DNA of 40,834 nucleotides from Planctomycetia bacterium (GTDB taxonomy: Bacteria; Planctomycetota; Phycisphaerae; Phycisphaerales; SM1A02), in the NCBI GenBank assembly GCA_005787685.1, contig SYAC01000056.1, forward strand, positions 1 to 40,834, read 5' to 3'. The notes under the pieces were generated by a model. That model ran no database searches and was not told the DNA's origin. It was given only the letters and a program-made list of their open reading frames with translations. Numbering within the stretch: the first letter of the stretch is position 1; every line of letters starts with the position of its first letter. This document shows positions 1 through 9,088 of the stretch, one piece after another. Both the position numbers and the translations under genes were made by a program.

Positions 1-1857
1 CTACCAGTGGATCAGATGGCGAACAATAAAAACATGGCGCCGGCCTTCGCGCAACTTGTGAAAGTTCGCAAGACGCTCGAGAAGCGCTTCGGCGATGTGC
101 AGGATTTTGAGTTCACCATTGAACGCAAAAAATTATGGATGCTGCAAACGCGCCGCGGCAAGCGCACGGCCTTGGCCTATGTGCGCATTGTGCATGACAT
201 GGTGCGCGAAGGTTTGATGAGCCCCGAGGACGCCATCGCATCCAGCGATCCAGAGGCCATGAATCAATTGTTGCAGCCTATTTTTGACCGCCACGCCTAT
301 GAGGCCGCGCGCGCGCAGGGGCGATTCTTGTGCAAGGGTTTGCCGGCAGGTCCAGGCGCGGCAAGCGGTGAAATTGTTTTAACCGCCGGCAAGGCCGAGG
401 AAATGGTCAAGCAAGGCAAGCGCGTTGTTTTGGTGCGCGTTGAAACAAGTCCCGAGGATTTGCGCGGCATGATCGCGGCCGATGGAATTCTCACCGCGCG
501 TGGTGGCGTGAGCAGTCACGCCGCGCTTGTGGCGCGTCAAATGGGCAAGGTGTGCGTGGTGGGCGCAGGCGCGCTTGAAGTGGATTATCACAAGGGCACC
601 GTTTCGTGCGCCGGAAAAGTATTGCGCGAAGGCGATTCACTTTCCATCGACGGCACCACGGGAGAAGTCTTCACTGGTTCCATTGACACCGCCGACAGCG
701 AGTTGAAGCAAGTCTTGATCGCCAAGACCATGAAGCCCGCCGACAGCGATATTTTCCGCTACTACTCCTTCGTGATGAAGTTGGCGGACAAGTATCGACG
801 ACTTGGAATTCGCACCAACGCCGACACGCCGGAGCAAACGCACAACGCGCTGGCCTTTGGCGCCGAGGGCATTGGTCTGTGCCGCACCGAGCACATGTTC
901 TTTGAGGGGCATCGCATTGACGTGATGCGCGAAATGATTTTGGCGCGCACGGAAGTGGCGCGTCGCGCGGCCCTGGCCAAGTTGCTGCCGTTTCAGCGCG
1001 GCGACTTTGAGGGAATCTTCCGTGCGCTTGATGGCGCGCCCGCGTGCATTCGCTTGCTCGATCCGCCGCTGCATGAATTCTTGCCCAATGATTCCGCAAC
1101 GCAGCAAGCGCTGGCGGCCAAACTTGGCGTGACCGCGGAGCAGGTGGCGGCGCGCGTGCATGAATTGCATGAGTTCAATCCCATGCTTGGTTTCCGCGGT
1201 TGCCGCCTTGGCACCGTGTATCCCGAGATCAGCGAAATGCAAGTGCGCTCCATCTTTGAGGCCGCGGCGCAAGTGCAATCCGAAGGCGTCAAGGTTCGAC
1301 CCGAGATCATGATTCCGCTAGTTGGTTTCGCCAAGGAGCTTGACATTCAAGTGGAGCTCACGCACCGCGTGGCCAAGGAAGTCATGGCTGCCACGAAGCA
1401 GAAGTTGCAATACATGGTTGGAACCATGATTGAAATTCCGCGTGGCGCGCTCACGGCCAACACGATCGCGCAAACCGCGGAGTTCTTTTCATTCGGCACC
1501 AACGATCTCACGCAAACATGCCTAGGCATGAGCCGCGATGATTCAGGAAGTTTCCTCCCCAAATATGCCGATTTGGAAATCATCGCCGACAATCCGTTCG
1601 CATCCATAGATGTCGCCGGCGTGGGCCAACTCGTTCGCACAGCGGTGCAACTTGGCCAGCAAACGCGTCCCGACATCAAGTTGGGAATTTGCGGCGAGCA
1701 TGGTGGTGATCCAGCCAGCATTACATTCTTTCATAATGTGGGTTTGGCGTATGTCAGTTGCTCGCCGTTTCGTGTTCCAGTTGCACGGCTTGCCGCCGCG
1801 CGCGCCGCGATCCTGGATCCCAAGCGCGCCAAGTCCGCAAAGGTCAAACGCAAGTGA
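1..1857 (+). CDS. ppdK: Pyruvate, phosphate dikinase, C-terminal part (5' end outside window)
   Basis: The reading frame is already open at base 1, so the N-terminal ATP-grasp part lies outside the window; about 618 codons remain of a protein usually near 870-900 residues. PPDK interconverts pyruvate, ATP and phosphate with PEP, AMP and pyrophosphate in the cytoplasm. The end of the nucleotide-binding domain is visible ([20 protein letters not shown]). The swivelling phosphohistidine domain follows, with [19 protein letters not shown]; the His codon is near 517, about residue 171 counted from base 7. The C-terminal TIM-barrel PEP domain has [22 protein letters not shown] and the ending [10 protein letters not shown]...[17 protein letters not shown], with the catalytic Cys in SCSPFRVP. 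The TGA stop overlaps the GTG of the next gene. The PPDK call, rather than PEP synthase, rests on the [13 protein letters not shown] tail and motif spacing. Confidence 0.95.
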   Translation, partial: LPVDQMANNKNMAPAFAQLVKVRKTLEKRFGDVQDFEFTIERKKLWMLQTRRGKRTALAYVRIVHDMVREGLMSPEDAIASSDPEAMNQLLQPIFDRHAYEAARAQGRFLCKGLPAGPGAASGEIVLTAGKAEEMVKQGKRVVLVRVETSPEDLRGMIAADGILTARGGVSSHAALVARQMGKVCVVGAGALEVDYHKGTVSCAGKVLREGDSLSIDGTTGEVFTGSIDTADSELKQVLIAKTMKPADSDIFRYYSFVMKLADKYRRLGIRTNADTPEQTHNALAFGAEGIGLCRTEHMFFEGHRIDVMREMILARTEVARRAALAKLLPFQRGDFEGIFRALDGAPACIRLLDPPLHEFLPNDSATQQALAAKLGVTAEQVAARVHELHEFNPMLGFRGCRLGTVYPEISEMQVRSIFEAAAQVQSEGVKVRPEIMIPLVGFAKELDIQVELTHRVAKEVMAATKQKLQYMVGTMIEIPRGALTANTIAQTAEFFSFGTNDLTQTCLGMSRDDSGSFLPKYADLEIIADNPFASIDVAGVGQLVRTAVQLGQQTRPDIKLGICGEHGGDPASITFFHNVGLAYVSCSPFRVPVARLAAARAAILDPKRAKSAKVKRK

Positions 1858-2858
1858 GATTTTCTGCAGCCGGTTTACTCGCCGCATTGTGCGCCTTGAT
1901 CTCGTGTCAACACAGCGCCTATGCGCCGTGGCCTAGGGAATTGGCTCCCGGCACGGTGCGCCATTATTCATGCCGCAAAATATCCGACAGCACGCAACAG
2001 TTGTTGGCAAATGATATTTCCAAATTAAAGAAAGAGTTGGCCGCACTGCCCAAGACCGACGCGGGCAAGGTCCAAGGCGAAGACATTCAAAAAAAAATCT
2101 CCTCGCTCGAGTTTGAGCAGAGCCAGCGAGAGGGCATTCTGTTGGACGGAATATTGGATGAGGAGGAGTGGGACATCGCGCCTTGGAGCGAACACTTTGT
2201 GGATATTGAGGGCACTCACATCACAAATCCCCGCTTTGGGACATGGATGAAGATGCTGTGGGACAACGACTATTTGTATGTCGCAGCCTTTTTAGAAGAA
2301 CCCCATGTGTGGGGCACTTATAACAAGCGCGACATGGTTGTCTTTCACGAAAATGATTTTGAAATTTTCATTGATCCTCAATATGAAATATTCACTGGTC
2401 ATGAGGCAAATCACCAGTCCTATTATGAAATTGAATTTAATGTGATTGGGACAGTGTTCGATCTCTATTTGACCAAGGAATATCGTAAAGGTGGTATCGC
2501 GCATCACGAATGGAATTGCGAAGGTCTTGTTGGGGTGCTCAACAGTGTGGGTACTCAAAATAATCACAAGGATGAGGACACAGGCTGGTATGTGGAAATT
2601 GCAATTCCATTCAAGTGCTTGCGGCCTCCAAGCACAGTCCAAAATGATGTCACTGAAAATATCCGGGATGGGTTATCACCTCTTGAAGGCGACCGATGGC
2701 GCATCAATTTCTCACGTGTGGAATGGGAACTTGAAAAAGTTGGCACGGGCTATGTCAAGAAGCCAGGCACCAAAGAGGACAACTGGGTGTGGTCTCCTCA
2801 ATGGGCCATCGACATGCATCGTTTGGAGCACTGGGGTATCCTTACCTTTATTGATTGA
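1854..2858 (+). CDS. CBM9-like carbohydrate-binding lipoprotein carrying an inserted segment
   Basis: The GTG start at 1854 overlaps the ppdK stop (GTGA), giving 334 residues. The frame stays open further upstream, but this start gives a clean lipoprotein signal: [17 protein letters not shown], with lipobox LISC at about residue 20. From about residue 94 the protein resembles the CBM9-like family 9 sugar-binding fold found in many secreted planctomycete and Bacteroidetes proteins: [76 protein letters not shown]. An outer-envelope role in binding or sensing glycans is inferred. Residues 55-90 are nearly identical to a segment of the M16 peptidase at 15244-17247 and interrupt the usual strand leading into the LDG...LDE..W motif. 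No catalytic domain is present. Coupling to ppdK suggests co-translation but no obvious metabolic link. Confidence 0.8.
   Translation: MRFSAAGLLAALCALISCQHSAYAPWPRELAPGTVRHYSCRKISDSTQQLLANDISKLKKELAALPKTDAGKVQGEDIQKKISSLEFEQSQREGILLDGILDEEEWDIAPWSEHFVDIEGTHITNPRFGTWMKMLWDNDYLYVAAFLEEPHVWGTYNKRDMVVFHENDFEIFIDPQYEIFTGHEANHQSYYEIEFNVIGTVFDLYLTKEYRKGGIAHHEWNCEGLVGVLNSVGTQNNHKDEDTGWYVEIAIPFKCLRPPSTVQNDVTENIRDGLSPLEGDRWRINFSRVEWELEKVGTGYVKKPGTKEDNWVWSPQWAIDMHRLEHWGILTFID
2016..2123 (+). repeat. In-frame coding repeat, copy 1 (inside CBM9-like gene)
   Basis: This 108-base segment encodes 36 residues starting [18 protein letters not shown] and ending EFEQS. It matches bases 16779-16672 (minus strand) inside the M16 peptidase gene. 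Counted by hand, 93 of 108 bases and 31 of 36 residues are identical, with no gaps. Eight of the 13 changed codons are synonymous, so both copies appear to have been kept as protein. Weak similarity continues for about 6 codons downstream (GGCATTCTG against AGCATTGTG); upstream similarity stops within two codons. The hosts are otherwise unrelated. Confidence 0.85.
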
Positions 2859-2967
2859 AAAAGCGCAACCTCTTTTCGAGCGATTTGCTCCACTTTTTCG
2901 AATATGGACACAAACTTGCAGCCCAAATGGCGGTTCTTGCGAATACATCACTTCGTAAAGGAATGGT

Positions 2968-4323
2968 ATGGCGCAACAAAAAATAAACACCGAATCGGAC
3001 TCATTTTCACTTGGGCACCCGCCACAAGATCAGCGTGTGTTGCTTGAGCACTTGGAAATCATTCCAGATTCGAAAAATTTATTTCACCAAGTGTTGCAGC
3101 AAGCTTTAACCGCCGCTCAACTCGCGGGCATGCGTCGTTCCCATCAACTCATGTTGGCGCAACCGAAGAACGAAATTGTGGTGCACTTTCCAGTGCTCAT
3201 GGATGACGGGCAACATCGTCTGTTTACGGGCTACCGAATTCAACATAACAACGCGCTTGGTCCATACAAGGGTGGTTTACGATTTCATCCACACATCACG
3301 TTGGATCAAATGAAGGGGTTGGCCATGGTCATGACCCTGAAATGCAGCCTTATGCGTCTTCCATTTGGCGGCGCTAAAGGGGGCGTGCGTTGTAATCCGC
3401 GCGAACTTAGTCGGGACGAACTCATGCGCGTCACGCGACGATACTGCTCCGCCATCAGCAATCAAATTGGTCCCGACTACGACATTCCAGGCCCAGGCGT
3501 TGGAACGGACTCGCAAGTGATGGCGTGGTTCGCCGACACATGCGCGCAGACCCATCCCGAATATGGTCGGCTAGATGTCACGCGCTCCGTCACTGGCAAA
3601 CCCATTGAACTTGGCGGTTGTCCTGGACGCGATCGCGCAAGCGCCATGGGCATGGTCACGGTGCTTGAGGAATTGCTTCCCGATTTTGATTTGTCACTTG
3701 AGGGTTTGCGTTTCAGCGTGCTTGGATTTGGCAAGGTTGGAAGCTGGACCGCGCGCATTTTGCAGGAGCGCGGTGCTTTAATGGTCGCGGTCTTAGACGA
3801 CACCGGCGCGGTACGCAATGACCGCGGTATTGACGCGCAAGAGTTGGCGCGCTACACGCAAACGCATGGTGGCGTGATTGGATTCACGCAGGCACAAGTT
3901 GTTGGTAAAAATGATTTTTATAGCGCACCTGTAGATCTGTTTATTCCCGCAGCCTTGGAGGGCATGCTGGACGCACAGGCGGCTTCGTTGATCACGGCGC
4001 GCGTTGTCGCGGAAGCGGCCAGTTTGCCAACGACCGCCGAGGGCGATGAAGTTTTTCTGCAGCGCGGCATTGAGGTGTTGCCAAGTATTTTGTGCAACGC
4101 TGGCGGTTTAGTGGCAAGTTATTTTGAATGGGTCATGAACAAAGGTTCCGAAATTTGGACCGCGACCGAGGTAGAGGAGCACTTGAGCCAGCAAATGATT
4201 TTGGCCGCGCGCCGAACGCGTTTGGCTCGGCATCGCTTTGAATGCGATTTACGCACGGCGGCTCTGTGCGCGGCGGTAGAGCAGATTGGCCGCGTGCATG
4301 AACTGCGTGGTGTGTTTCCGTAA
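2968..4323 (+). CDS. Glu/Leu/Phe/Val dehydrogenase family protein with altered active site
   Basis: This 451-residue protein has the length and architecture of hexameric NAD(P)-dependent glutamate dehydrogenases, which interconvert glutamate and 2-oxoglutarate plus ammonia. The start is supported by AAAGGA five bases before the ATG. Substrate-binding GPYKGGLRFHP (K101) and the catalytic-lysine motif LPFGGAKGGV (K137) are intact. The Rossmann nucleotide motif is present as VLGFGKVGSW, and the C-terminal ILCNAGGLVASYFEWV is well conserved. Three motifs depart from the family: DIPAPDVGT reads DIPGPGVGT, so the catalytic Asp is Gly177 (codon 3496-3498, one base from Asp); ATGRG reads ASAMG; and EGANxPTT reads EAASLPTT. 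It may therefore be a divergent paralogue with changed or lost activity. I leave the symbol empty for that reason. It lies convergent with the HIT gene, with 96 bases between them and no clear terminator. Confidence 0.85.
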   Translation: MAQQKINTESDSFSLGHPPQDQRVLLEHLEIIPDSKNLFHQVLQQALTAAQLAGMRRSHQLMLAQPKNEIVVHFPVLMDDGQHRLFTGYRIQHNNALGPYKGGLRFHPHITLDQMKGLAMVMTLKCSLMRLPFGGAKGGVRCNPRELSRDELMRVTRRYCSAISNQIGPDYDIPGPGVGTDSQVMAWFADTCAQTHPEYGRLDVTRSVTGKPIELGGCPGRDRASAMGMVTVLEELLPDFDLSLEGLRFSVLGFGKVGSWTARILQERGALMVAVLDDTGAVRNDRGIDAQELARYTQTHGGVIGFTQAQVVGKNDFYSAPVDLFIPAALEGMLDAQAASLITARVVAEAASLPTTAEGDEVFLQRGIEVLPSILCNAGGLVASYFEWVMNKGSEIWTATEVEEHLSQQMILAARRTRLARHRFECDLRTAALCAAVEQIGRVHELRGVFP

Positions 4324-4419
4324 TCACATCGCAACCGCATTCGGACTTCTCGTATGCGTGCATGTCGATAAGGGTGTCACGCATTGCCGCGACGAAACCC
4401 ATTTCACTGGCGCTGGAGT

Positions 4420-4836
4420 TCAGGCGCGCAGATCTTGTTTCACGCGCGTAGACAACTCAGCGGCGCTTGCATGATCAATGGGGCAAGGTTTCCAGGTGAT
4501 TCCCAAGCCGCGGCCATCGGCATACTTTGGAATAATGTGAAAGTGCACATGCATTACTTCTTGGTGAGCTAAGGCGCCATTATTTTGCAAAATGTTGTAG
4601 GCCGTGGCGCCCGTGGCATTTAAAATTGCCCTGGCGACCAAGGGCAAGGCCGCCCCCAACGCCGCCGCGCTTGCGGGTGAAAGCATGTGTAATTCAGGCA
4701 TTTCTTGCTTGGGAACCACAAGCGCGTGGCCAGGTGAAAGTGGGTTTACATCCAAAAATGAAATCACCAAGTCGTTTTCATAGAGAGTGTGGCAGGGAAT
4801 TTCGCCGCGAATGATGCGGGTAAATATGCTGGCCAT
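4420..4836 (-). CDS. HIT family nucleotide hydrolase/transferase
   Basis: A 138-residue histidine-triad protein. The chosen ATG at 4836 gives the typical beginning MASIFTRIIRGEIPCHTLYE; the frame runs further upstream, but that part overlaps nadC on the other strand and has no family similarity. The catalytic triad HVHFHIIPK lies near residues 98-106, preceded by the family's PLSPGHALVVPK strand and NILQNNGALAHQEV. Small HIT proteins of this type cleave adenosine phosphoramidates or related nucleotide conjugates in the cytoplasm; the actual substrate cannot be told from sequence. It is divergent from nadC, with only 24 bases between the two start codons, so the promoters must overlap the coding starts or lie inside the genes. 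Confidence 0.93.
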   Translation of the reverse strand: MASIFTRIIRGEIPCHTLYENDLVISFLDVNPLSPGHALVVPKQEMPELHMLSPASAAALGAALPLVARAILNATGATAYNILQNNGALAHQEVMHVHFHIIPKYADGRGLGITWKPCPIDHASAAELSTRVKQDLRA

Positions 4837-4860
4837 GCGCGCAAGCGTACCATCGGATAC

Positions 4861-5823
4861 ATGGCTCATACCCGCATGAAAAAAATCGCCAACCCAGCTG
4901 GTTCGAAGGTCGCCACTGGCGCGTCGTTGCCGCGGGACACCGCGCTTCAAAAAATGCTGGCCCAATTTCTGCATGAAGATCTTGGTGCCGCGGGCGATGT
5001 GACCAGCAACGCCATGATCGGCGCACGGCGCAAGGCAACCGCTGTGATTGTGGCGCGTACAGCTGGCGTGCTTGCGGGCGGGCGCCTGGTGCGGTTAATG
5101 GCAAACAGGGTCAAGCCCGCACTGACAGTCCGCGTCTTGGTGAGCGACGGAGAACACTTTCGTCAAGGTCAAAGCATCTTTCGTCTGTCGGGTTCGCTGC
5201 GCTCCATTCTTCGTTTGGAACGCACCATGTTGAATCTTGTTGGCAGATTGAGTGGCGTTGCCACATTCACCGACGCCTTCGCGCGGCAAGTGGCGCACAC
5301 GAAGGCGCGCATTCGTGACACACGCAAGACCACACCAGGTTTGCGCGCGTTGGAAAAATATGCGGTGGTATGCGGTGGGGGCGTTTCACATCGCGCCGGA
5401 TTGTTTGACGCGTTTCTGGCCAAGGACAATCATGTCGCAGGACTCAATCCGCGCGCTATGGCGCGTCAAATTCATGCAGGTATTGCGGCGGCGCGAAGAA
5501 AAAACAAATTGAAATTCGCAATGGTCGAGGTCGACAACCTGCGGCAACTTCAGGAATTGCTGCGCTTGCCAAAGGGGGTCATTGACGCCATTTTGCTGGA
5601 CAATATGAATGTTTCAACATTACGAAAGGCGGTCCAACTGCGCCATCAATTGGCTGCGCATATTCAACTTGAAGCCAGTGGAGGCGTGACCTTGGACACC
5701 GTGTTCGCCATTGCGAAAAGTGGCGTTGATTTTATAAGCGTGGGCGCCATCACCCATTCCGCAACGCAAATTGATTTTGCAATGGACATGCAATCCGCGC
5801 CGCAAAAGCGGGTGCGTCCGTGA
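4861..5823 (+). CDS. nadC: Nicotinate-nucleotide pyrophosphorylase (quinolinate phosphoribosyltransferase)
   Basis: A 320-residue NadC, which converts quinolinate and PRPP to nicotinate mononucleotide, CO2 and pyrophosphate in de novo NAD synthesis. Family motifs occur in order: FLHEDLGAAGDVTS, ERTMLNLVGRLSGVAT, RDTRKTTPGLRALEKYAV (substrate-binding Arg/Lys), HRAGLFDAFLAKDNH, VEVDN, ILLDNM, LEASGGV and GVDFISVGAITHS (phosphate site). The start at 4861 is the ATG nearest the divergent HIT gene; ATG 4876 is an alternative, and neither has a strong ribosome binding site. The stop overlaps the GTG of birA by 4 bases (GTGA), so the two cofactor genes are translationally coupled. No nadA or nadB is in the window. 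Confidence 0.95.
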   Translation: MAHTRMKKIANPAGSKVATGASLPRDTALQKMLAQFLHEDLGAAGDVTSNAMIGARRKATAVIVARTAGVLAGGRLVRLMANRVKPALTVRVLVSDGEHFRQGQSIFRLSGSLRSILRLERTMLNLVGRLSGVATFTDAFARQVAHTKARIRDTRKTTPGLRALEKYAVVCGGGVSHRAGLFDAFLAKDNHVAGLNPRAMARQIHAGIAAARRKNKLKFAMVEVDNLRQLQELLRLPKGVIDAILLDNMNVSTLRKAVQLRHQLAAHIQLEASGGVTLDTVFAIAKSGVDFISVGAITHSATQIDFAMDMQSAPQKRVRP

Positions 5824-6638
5824 ACGCCAATCACAATGACGCTGCCACGGGCGATGCGCGCCATGCCGCGGCCAGTCGTGATACAGCGCTCGAGCAGTGG
5901 AGCGATGCGATTGAACAAGCGTTGGCGGGACTGACGCACTTTCAATCCACCAAAGTATTGCGTGAAACGGATAGCACGCAAGATGTGGCCGCACACAGCG
6001 CGCTTGGTTGCGTGGTGGTCGCGAGCCGACAACGCGCCGGGCGCGGTCGTCTTGGAAATCTGTGGGCCGATACGGGTGAGCAAGGACTTGCGGTGACCTT
6101 TGTCGTGCGAACACAATCGCCCGATCGATTGGCCATGGCCGCCGCCGTTGCCACCGCCACAACACTTCGCACCCTAGTGCAGCACAATGTCGCCGCGCGC
6201 ATTGGAGTGAAATGGCCCAATGACATTGTGGTCGCGAATGCACAGGGCCACCCCCAAAAAATCGCGGGCATTTTAATCGAAGGCAATGACACCCGCGCGC
6301 TGATCGGTATTGGAATGAATGTTGCTCAATCCACATTTGAAAATGAAATCGCTCAGCGCGCCATCAGTTTGTTGCAATTGGGCCAACCATGCGACCGCCT
6401 CGCCGTGCTTCTTGAACTGACTCGCCAGTTGGATCACTTTCTTTCGGCAAGCAACCGCGTGATTGAGGAAACCTACGCAACGCTGGATCGAACCGCAGGC
6501 TTGCGCATGCGATTTCTCACGCCTCAAGGGGTTGTGGAGGGCGTTGTTCTGCGCTGCGACCCCGCGATTGGATTGCTGGTGCAAACCGCCACGGGAGTCA
6601 CAAATTTACCCGCTGCAACGACTCGCGTTCAACTTTAG
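5820..6638 (+). CDS. birA: Biotin--[acetyl-CoA-carboxylase] ligase
   Basis: A 272-residue biotin protein ligase, which activates biotin as biotinyl-AMP and attaches it to the carboxyl carrier protein of biotin-dependent carboxylases. Visible motifs are the biotinyl-AMP loop RQRAGRGRLGNLW, KWPNDIVV and QKIAGILIEG, then GIGMNV. There is no N-terminal winged-helix DNA-binding domain; about 45 residues of low similarity precede the catalytic core, so this is a class I, non-repressor ligase. The C-terminal SH3-like domain is present (GLRMRFLTPQGVVEGVVLR). The GTG start overlaps the nadC stop. The next gene begins 44 bases downstream. Confidence 0.93.
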   Translation: MNANHNDAATGDARHAAASRDTALEQWSDAIEQALAGLTHFQSTKVLRETDSTQDVAAHSALGCVVVASRQRAGRGRLGNLWADTGEQGLAVTFVVRTQSPDRLAMAAAVATATTLRTLVQHNVAARIGVKWPNDIVVANAQGHPQKIAGILIEGNDTRALIGIGMNVAQSTFENEIAQRAISLLQLGQPCDRLAVLLELTRQLDHFLSASNRVIEETYATLDRTAGLRMRFLTPQGVVEGVVLRCDPAIGLLVQTATGVTNLPAATTRVQL

Positions 6639-6682
6639 ATGGCATTGAGTCGATACTCATTTCAATCTACACTTGGCATTTC

Positions 6683-7405
6683 ATGTTCACGACCTTCACC
6701 ATTTTTGTTCTTGCGTTCGCTGCTCAGGACAATAGTCCAGGAACCTTGGTGCCTATTGAACAAGGAATGGTTGACCGATCCGCGAGCGCGACCACGCTTC
6801 GGGTGCAGCCAGTTGAATTATCTGAAACAACAAACTTTCAAAAGTTGTTCGGAGTGGCGGGGCGGCCTGATCTGTTTGTGCGTTCGCAAGGTGGTCTGTA
6901 TGCCGTGTTTGATCAAGGCTCATATAAAACCGTCCAAGGTAGAACGATGGTCTTGTGGCCCGCCGGAACAATTTATTACATCGGTCAGCCCAATTTCAGT
7001 GTGTTGAAAAGTAGCGGCGTGCGCATGAATCAAAGTGTCGTGAATCTCCCGCCTGGAATTGAGCCCCAAAAAACTTACAATAGTGGTGTCGACAAGCGAA
7101 TCGGAGCCACGCCCGAAAATAATTTGATCTCGGCTACGCCCATTGGTGAGCGCGCGGCGAATGAGCCCATCAATCATAAAACCAAGGCTCGTGTGCCCGC
7201 CAAGGACGCGGGGTATGGTCTTTCCAGCGCCGTCGCCGGCACATCCCAATCCACGCAATCCCAAGCGTCCGACACCACGGTGAAGCCTGCGCCAGCCAAA
7301 AAATCGGACACGGTTGATTCCGCAACGCCCGCATCCAGCGCGGGTGCGCCACCGCAAAACCAATCGGCTCCAAAAGCCGCGCCACCCTCGCCTGTCAAAC
7401 CATGA
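6683..7405 (+). CDS. Secreted protein of unknown function with Pro/Ala/Ser-rich tail
   Basis: 240 residues, not recognised. A short signal peptide is visible (MFTTFTIFVLAFAAQ, cleavage near AFA-AQ). Residues about 20-115 form a compact part rich in aromatic and hydrophobic residues (DLFVRSQGGLYAVFDQG, MVLWPAGTIYYIG). From about residue 160 the sequence becomes a low-complexity tail rich in Ala, Pro, Ser and Thr, typical of a flexible periplasmic or wall-spanning linker. The stop overlaps the next gene's ATG by 4 bases (ATGA), so both are probably made together and may act together in the envelope. The start is the first ATG giving a signal peptide; the ribosome binding site is weak. Confidence 0.7.
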   Translation: MFTTFTIFVLAFAAQDNSPGTLVPIEQGMVDRSASATTLRVQPVELSETTNFQKLFGVAGRPDLFVRSQGGLYAVFDQGSYKTVQGRTMVLWPAGTIYYIGQPNFSVLKSSGVRMNQSVVNLPPGIEPQKTYNSGVDKRIGATPENNLISATPIGERAANEPINHKTKARVPAKDAGYGLSSAVAGTSQSTQSQASDTTVKPAPAKKSDTVDSATPASSAGAPPQNQSAPKAAPPSPVKP

Positions 7406-9069
7406 TTCGACAGCGAATTGTTGGCTCCATTTTTGCAGCCCTTGTGTGTGCCGCCCATGCATCGAGCGCATTGGCGCAAATTTCTGCCGCGCTAGTCAAC
7501 CCCGCCGCGGCGCGCGCCGGCGTAATAGCTATTCCTCTTGTGCAACAAAATCCATTGGACAAGTGGCCATCGCATTGCGAACTAAAACCAACAAATGGAG
7601 CTCCACCATTTGATGGCGTGATCGCTTGGATTGGCGTCAAGCCAATTCAGATAGAGCGTGCGTGGACGCAATCACAGGAGCAACTTGACATTCGACCCAT
7701 TGCCATGGCACCCGTCAATCAAGCGCCGCAAGAATCTGGGTCCGTTGTATTGCTTGCAAAAACTCCCAGTGATATTCAAGGTGCGCTGAAGGTTGGAACA
7801 TCCACGGTCGAGCCCGCGTGGTTTGAATTGTCGGAGGTGGAACCTGACTCCGCAAAATTATCGCTGCCGCTAGACCACGCTTACGCCTTGCCAGACCCCA
7901 CGGCTCCCGCGGAGTGGTTTCGTTGGTGGCTACTTGCAGATCAAGCCGATCGAAAGCCGCCGCAACCCATGGGGGACCAAATACAGCAATTGTTCGCCTT
8001 GTACCGCGCGCAATTATGGCAAGCGGGCATTGAGCGAATTGAACGGCAAAGCCCTGGCGTGGCCGCGGAAATTCGCGAGCGGCTCACCTCCATATCCGTT
8101 GAATCCGACGCCGCAAGACCGGCGTCCCGCAAAGCCAGCTGGATTGCTGACGCCGATTCGTTGGCGCAAATTTTATCCATTTTAATTTCAAAAGATCGAA
8201 GCGATGAGACATGCATGCAATCCGCCCTGAGTTTGATTCGATCCATATCCACGGTCACCATTTGGCCTGAGTCCGATGATGGAAGGGCGCTGCATTTTAC
8301 GGCTTGCAACGCGGCTCCCGAGGAAATTGTCCTTCAATTTTCATGGGTCGAGTCTCCAAACTGGCCATCGTTGGCCATGCGATTGCCGCCGCACGGCATT
8401 GCGCGCATCACCATTGATCGCCCCGCAGAATTAATGCCTGATCCACTGAGCGGTGAGGCAAGTCCAATTATGGGCACGCTGCTCATGACTTGGCCAGAGC
8501 ATTCAAAACGCTTGCAAGTGGCGCCGGCGCGCTCCATTATTCGTCCACCGGGATATTCGCTGGGTTTGTTTCTTCCCGCGCTTTCACTTGCCGATGCGCA
8601 GGTTGGAAAAATTCAACCTGTGCCGTCTTCATGGAGCACGATTGCAAGCGTGCGACGCAAGTTTGGACACTGGGAAATTTTCGCGGAATGTCTGCGCCCG
8701 GAAGTCCGTATTGAAGACGAACTCGAAGTCACACTTGGTGACAGCGCGCGAGCAATGGCGCGCATCCAAATTGGCGAGGCCGGAGTGCGCAAGGTGCATT
8801 CATCAACTGGTTTAGGTCAGCCACAAGTTCGAACGGATTCTTTTTCCGACCGTTGGCGCTGCGTGATTGAAATTCCAGAGGAGTGGTTGCCCATGGAGGG
8901 CAACGGGCGGCCATTGGTGATCGGCGTTTCCAGGTTCATCAATGGTTCGGTCACGCGCCAAACCGCCATCGCTGCGGCGCCACCGTGGCAAGTGGGGCCT
9001 CCACTTGTTCAGTTAGAAGCCTCGAAATGGATCGATCCACCGATTCAACGCGTGAATGCGTCACCATGA
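7402..9069 (+). CDS. Secreted protein of unknown function, coupled to upstream secreted protein
   Basis: 555 residues, not recognised. The N-terminus has a clear Sec signal peptide (MIRQRIVGSIFAALVCAAHASSALAQ, cleavage after ALA). The mature part is globular, with many Trp and Pro residues and no membrane segment after the signal, no lipobox and no sorting tail. Its start overlaps the stop of the previous secreted protein by 4 bases, so the pair is very likely one translational unit. The ParA-like gene follows 19 bases later on the same strand. No enzyme motif could be identified. Confidence 0.72.
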   Translation: MIRQRIVGSIFAALVCAAHASSALAQISAALVNPAAARAGVIAIPLVQQNPLDKWPSHCELKPTNGAPPFDGVIAWIGVKPIQIERAWTQSQEQLDIRPIAMAPVNQAPQESGSVVLLAKTPSDIQGALKVGTSTVEPAWFELSEVEPDSAKLSLPLDHAYALPDPTAPAEWFRWWLLADQADRKPPQPMGDQIQQLFALYRAQLWQAGIERIERQSPGVAAEIRERLTSISVESDAARPASRKASWIADADSLAQILSILISKDRSDETCMQSALSLIRSISTVTIWPESDDGRALHFTACNAAPEEIVLQFSWVESPNWPSLAMRLPPHGIARITIDRPAELMPDPLSGEASPIMGTLLMTWPEHSKRLQVAPARSIIRPPGYSLGLFLPALSLADAQVGKIQPVPSSWSTIASVRRKFGHWEIFAECLRPEVRIEDELEVTLGDSARAMARIQIGEAGVRKVHSSTGLGQPQVRTDSFSDRWRCVIEIPEEWLPMEGNGRPLVIGVSRFINGSVTRQTAIAAAPPWQVGPPLVQLEASKWIDPPIQRVNASP

Positions 9070-9088
9070 TTCTCTATACTGACGAGTG

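Noticed and set aside
637-1278. Long open frame on the minus strand inside ppdK
   Set aside because: It lies wholly within a strongly conserved gene, has low-complexity His/Arg-rich translation and no family similarity; a shadow of ppdK codon bias.
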